This document shows positions 51,603-53,706 of a stretch of 53,706 nt of DNA, piece by piece (the stretch's first letter is position 1; each line of letters opens with the position of its first letter). Source of the stretch: Chitinophagales bacterium (GTDB lineage Bacteria; Bacteroidota; Bacteroidia; Chitinophagales; CAIODY01); assembly GCA_947452995.1 (NCBI GenBank), contig CANGEV010000018.1:1-53706 (forward strand), written 5' to 3'. The position numbers and the translations under genes are program-made. The notes beneath the pieces are model-generated. The model was not told where the DNA came from. It saw only the letters and a list, made by a program, of their open reading frames with translations, and made no database searches.

Positions 51603-53306
51603 ATGAAGAATTTCTTTAGTGTTCTCGCCTTATTCGTTTGCCTTCTAGGAAGCAACGTACAGGCTCAATTTTTTCCTTCTACCACTGCGGATAATCGTAC
51701 AGGTTGGAGCATCGGTGTAAACACCGCTACTACCAACTGTGATATCTTTGATAATGGCGTTGATCGTTTAGTAACCTATGTTGCCTATGATTCGACTTGT
51801 ATGTTTAGTTATATATTGGTAAACGACCCTGTATGGGGTGGTTTGGGAAATTATCTTCCAATGAATAGTCGCTATCATGATGTTGTTATCTCACACAGCT
51901 TCGGAGCTAACCACTATATTCTTAATGTCACGTATTACGACCCAGCACAAGGGATGGTGCTCGAACAAATCGATTATTATGTTGGAAGCGGTTTCTCTTC
52001 TAGCGTTGTGACTGTTTTAGATAGCATGATTGGTAATACAATGCCACTTACTGGTCCTCGTATCGATATTGATCAAGAAAACTGTCACGCGGCAATCGTT
52101 TGGCATAATCCCGCTCAAAATGTGATGAAAGCAGTACATCTCAATTTTTACTTAGGATTGACTGTTAAGTCTCCGGTAAATATTCTTCCTTTTACTGCTA
52201 ATTGTATCGAACCTGATGTCGCTGTGACGATGGAGGCTGCCTATTTTACTTTCCTCAATAAAACGCGTAAAGACGTTTATATGATGGAAGTAACATTGAA
52301 CGACCTCGATCACAACTCTGGTGCTTTTCAAGCTTTTTTAATGCTTAAAACATTACATGGCTTCGATCATTATAATCCTCGCATCGCCACATCGTGTATG
52401 AATACTAAGAATCATGGTGATTGGACTATCGTTGTTGGTGCAGGTACCTGTACTAGCGCAGGCGTTTACGGATGGAGTGGTTCGGGTTCTAACATTTACA
52501 CCAGCTTGCCGCACAACTATACTAATAGCTTTACCTGGTTGAATAAAACAACGAACAAGTATCAAATGGATAATGGGAATAGTCTTAACCTTTTCCCTGT
52601 AGTTACGTACCAACATAGTAATGGAAATACAGGTGCTAATTATTTCCAAGTTGCATGGCAAACAACAGATGCCCTAAATAATTATATGGGTAAAGTTGCG
52701 GGTACTACTACTATTGTAAGTGTTACCTGTGATAATATTGGAAACCCAATCGCTGTTGGATCTACTAGCAGTGCTCAACCTGAATTTCAAATCGTACCAC
52801 ATTACTATAGTGCAAGCGCAATGCCTCCTATTAACTCTAATAGCGGTGTAAATAATTTTAATAGCCAAAGCGCTGTTAGCCTTGCCGGACGTAACTCACA
52901 ACAAAATACTCAGCTTGCAGTTTATTTTGACGCTTATAATGTAGGCGTTAATAAACCAACGTGGAACGAAGCAATCTTGAAGGAAAATGTGTCTGCTATT
53001 GGCGGTTTTAAAACGCAAGACGTTCAAAGTGTTTCGTTTGAAACGCCCGCTTCAGTTCGCATCTTCCCTAATCCAGTAAGTAACCAAATTACGCTCCAAA
53101 GTGAAACGCTTACATCGGATATGAATTTGAGTGTTTATGATGTGAATGGTCGCCTCTTAATGCAACAAAAGGCCTCTATAGACCAATTAAATATGCAATT
53201 AAACGAGCTATTACCTTCTTTGGTTGCTGGAACTTACCTTGTTGAGATTTTCTCAGACAACGGATCTTTAGTGCTAAAGCATAAAATGCTTAAAGCTGCC
53301 AATTAA
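51603..53306 (+). CDS. secreted protein with T9SS type A sorting domain
   Basis: A 567-residue protein with signal peptide MKNFFSVLALFVCLLGSNVQAQ. The body (~25-470) consists of repeated beta strands with a propeller-like rhythm (GVDRLVTYVAYDSTCMFSYIL, NCHAAIVWHNPAQNVMKAVHL, EAAYFTFLNKTRKDVYMMEV, DWTIVVGAGTCTSAGVYGW), but no known domain was recognised. The last ~80 residues (VRIFPNPVSNQITLQ, LSVYDVNGRLLMQQ, LVAGTYLVEIFSDNGSL) are a canonical T9SS type A sorting domain. It should be exported by Sec, then T9SS, and either released or attached to the surface. Apparently monocistronic. Confidence 0.85.
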   Translation: MKNFFSVLALFVCLLGSNVQAQFFPSTTADNRTGWSIGVNTATTNCDIFDNGVDRLVTYVAYDSTCMFSYILVNDPVWGGLGNYLPMNSRYHDVVISHSFGANHYILNVTYYDPAQGMVLEQIDYYVGSGFSSSVVTVLDSMIGNTMPLTGPRIDIDQENCHAAIVWHNPAQNVMKAVHLNFYLGLTVKSPVNILPFTANCIEPDVAVTMEAAYFTFLNKTRKDVYMMEVTLNDLDHNSGAFQAFLMLKTLHGFDHYNPRIATSCMNTKNHGDWTIVVGAGTCTSAGVYGWSGSGSNIYTSLPHNYTNSFTWLNKTTNKYQMDNGNSLNLFPVVTYQHSNGNTGANYFQVAWQTTDALNNYMGKVAGTTTIVSVTCDNIGNPIAVGSTSSAQPEFQIVPHYYSASAMPPINSNSGVNNFNSQSAVSLAGRNSQQNTQLAVYFDAYNVGVNKPTWNEAILKENVSAIGGFKTQDVQSVSFETPASVRIFPNPVSNQITLQSETLTSDMNLSVYDVNGRLLMQQKASIDQLNMQLNELLPSLVAGTYLVEIFSDNGSLVLKHKMLKAAN

Positions 53307-53336
53307 TCCCAACTGTTTTTATCAGTGGTTATACAT

Positions 53337-53370
53337 AAAAAAGCCTGACGATTTTTCGTCAGGCTTTTTT
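53337..53370. terminator. intrinsic terminator
   Basis: A perfect 14-bp stem, AAAAAAGCCTGACG (53337-53350) with CGTCAGGCTTTTTT (53357-53370), loop ATTTTT. It lies 30 bp after the stop of the T9SS protein and has T-runs on both strands. Confidence 0.9.
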
Positions 53371-53376
53371 ATTTCT

Positions 53377-53706
53377 GCTTCTCATTCTCTTTCTGTTTCT
53401 CCTTCTACAACCTTGCTGTAAAGCCCTGTTTAAAGCGTAGCGCAAAGCAGGGCGACATAGCCATAGCATCGTTTATTGTACCGAATAATTAAACCCTGCA
53501 AATTGCAGGGTGGCATTTCAATTCTAAAACGGTTTTGTTTACCCGATTCCAAAAATGAGAATACGGTAGAAATCTTTTTAAATAAAAGAAAATCAATAAA
53601 TTATATTAATGTAAACGAGACAAGTCTCATTTATAAACTAGTCAAAACTACGTAGATAATCCAAAAAATGAACGCAGTACTACGTAGTACGAAATAGGTG
53701 AAAAGA
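53377..53706. other. non-coding end of window with hairpins and palindromes
   Basis: 330 bp with no visible gene. It contains GCCCTG/CAGGGC arms (53423-53428 and 53448-53453), ACCCTGCAA/TTGCAGGGT (53493-53501 and 53503-53511), GAGAC/GTCTC (53617-53628), and two CTACGTAG palindromes (53648-53655 and 53680-53687). The last is embedded in the 14-bp palindrome GTACTACGTAGTAC (53677-53690). Confidence 0.6.

Noticed and set aside
1-53706. Search for tRNA/rRNA genes, transposases, integrases and CRISPR arrays
   Set aside because: No cloverleaf-like sequences, transposase motifs or regularly spaced repeats of CRISPR size were seen; the only regular array is the TTATARTGGAAAAT sites, whose 31/41-bp spacing and lack of unique spacers do not fit CRISPR.

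Overview
The window is a 53.7-kb stretch of a Bacteroidota chromosome, most like a Chitinophagales/Sphingobacteriia-type member. Evidence for this: several secreted proteins end in type IX secretion (T9SS) sorting domains, both type A and the CHU_C-like type B. Bacteroidota-specific families are present (DUF4159, DUF4476, DUF6132, the HU/TPR/COX24-like/RNase G neighbourhood). Several promoters fit the Bacteroidota TTTG-N19/20-TAnnTTTG consensus, and Shine-Dalgarno sequences are generally weak. No tRNA, rRNA, CRISPR array or insertion sequence was recognised.

Layout. 1-1222: end of cysS, a biotin carrier protein and a RidA-family protein, facing uvrA (1330-4134, minus). 4251-5144: an orphan secreted protein. 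5150-7749: a tight minus-strand operon (membrane-anchored hypothetical, 2OG-Fe(II) oxygenase, rhomboid protease, MazG-like pyrophosphohydrolase). 7839-11885: asd, then HU, a TPR membrane protein, a 29-aa basic ribosome-associated-type protein and RNase G. 11904-16067: DUF4159, a PAP2-like membrane protein with rpoN, and purD. 16145-26742: a 2022-residue PKD-rich T9SS type B surface protein, convergent with a 1344-residue propeller/PKD/LamG T9SS type A protein and its META lipoprotein partner. 26873-37510: a plus-strand series with a fused E1 2-oxoacid dehydrogenase, DUF4476, a DNRLRE secreted protein, mtaB, lgt, an M16 protease and a peptide-type ABC permease. 37896-40660: minus-strand DUF2892, a secreted propeller-like protein, a pabA/trpG-type amidotransferase and a lytic transglycosylase. 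40886-44206: secA.

44.2-49.4 kb looks like an accessory segment between secA and panB. It holds an XRE regulator, a roughly 630-bp AT-rich intergenic region, four small secreted hypotheticals and a Fic-family gene with an AbiEi-like N-terminal winged helix. Two non-coding structures here are the most unusual items in the window. One is a pair of about 70-90-nt RNA-like elements (44759-44832 and 45179-45246). They share a 40-nt near-identical head with a TTAAAG/CTTTAA stem, and each ends in its own terminator hairpin of unrelated sequence. The other is an array of six TTATARTGGAAAAT sites upstream of, and overlapping the start of, the fic gene. The sites form two triplets with identical internal spacings of 31 and 41 bp, close to integral helical turns.

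49486-53706: panB (minus), DUF6132 with two small rhodaneses, and a T9SS type A protein behind a strong promoter and a roughly 190-nt leader. The last 400 bp are non-coding, with CCCTG/CAGGG hairpins and several palindromes.

All functions are read from sequence motifs by eye; no database search was run. Protein start sites were moved inward where a signal peptide, a promoter or tight operon spacing favoured a later start.
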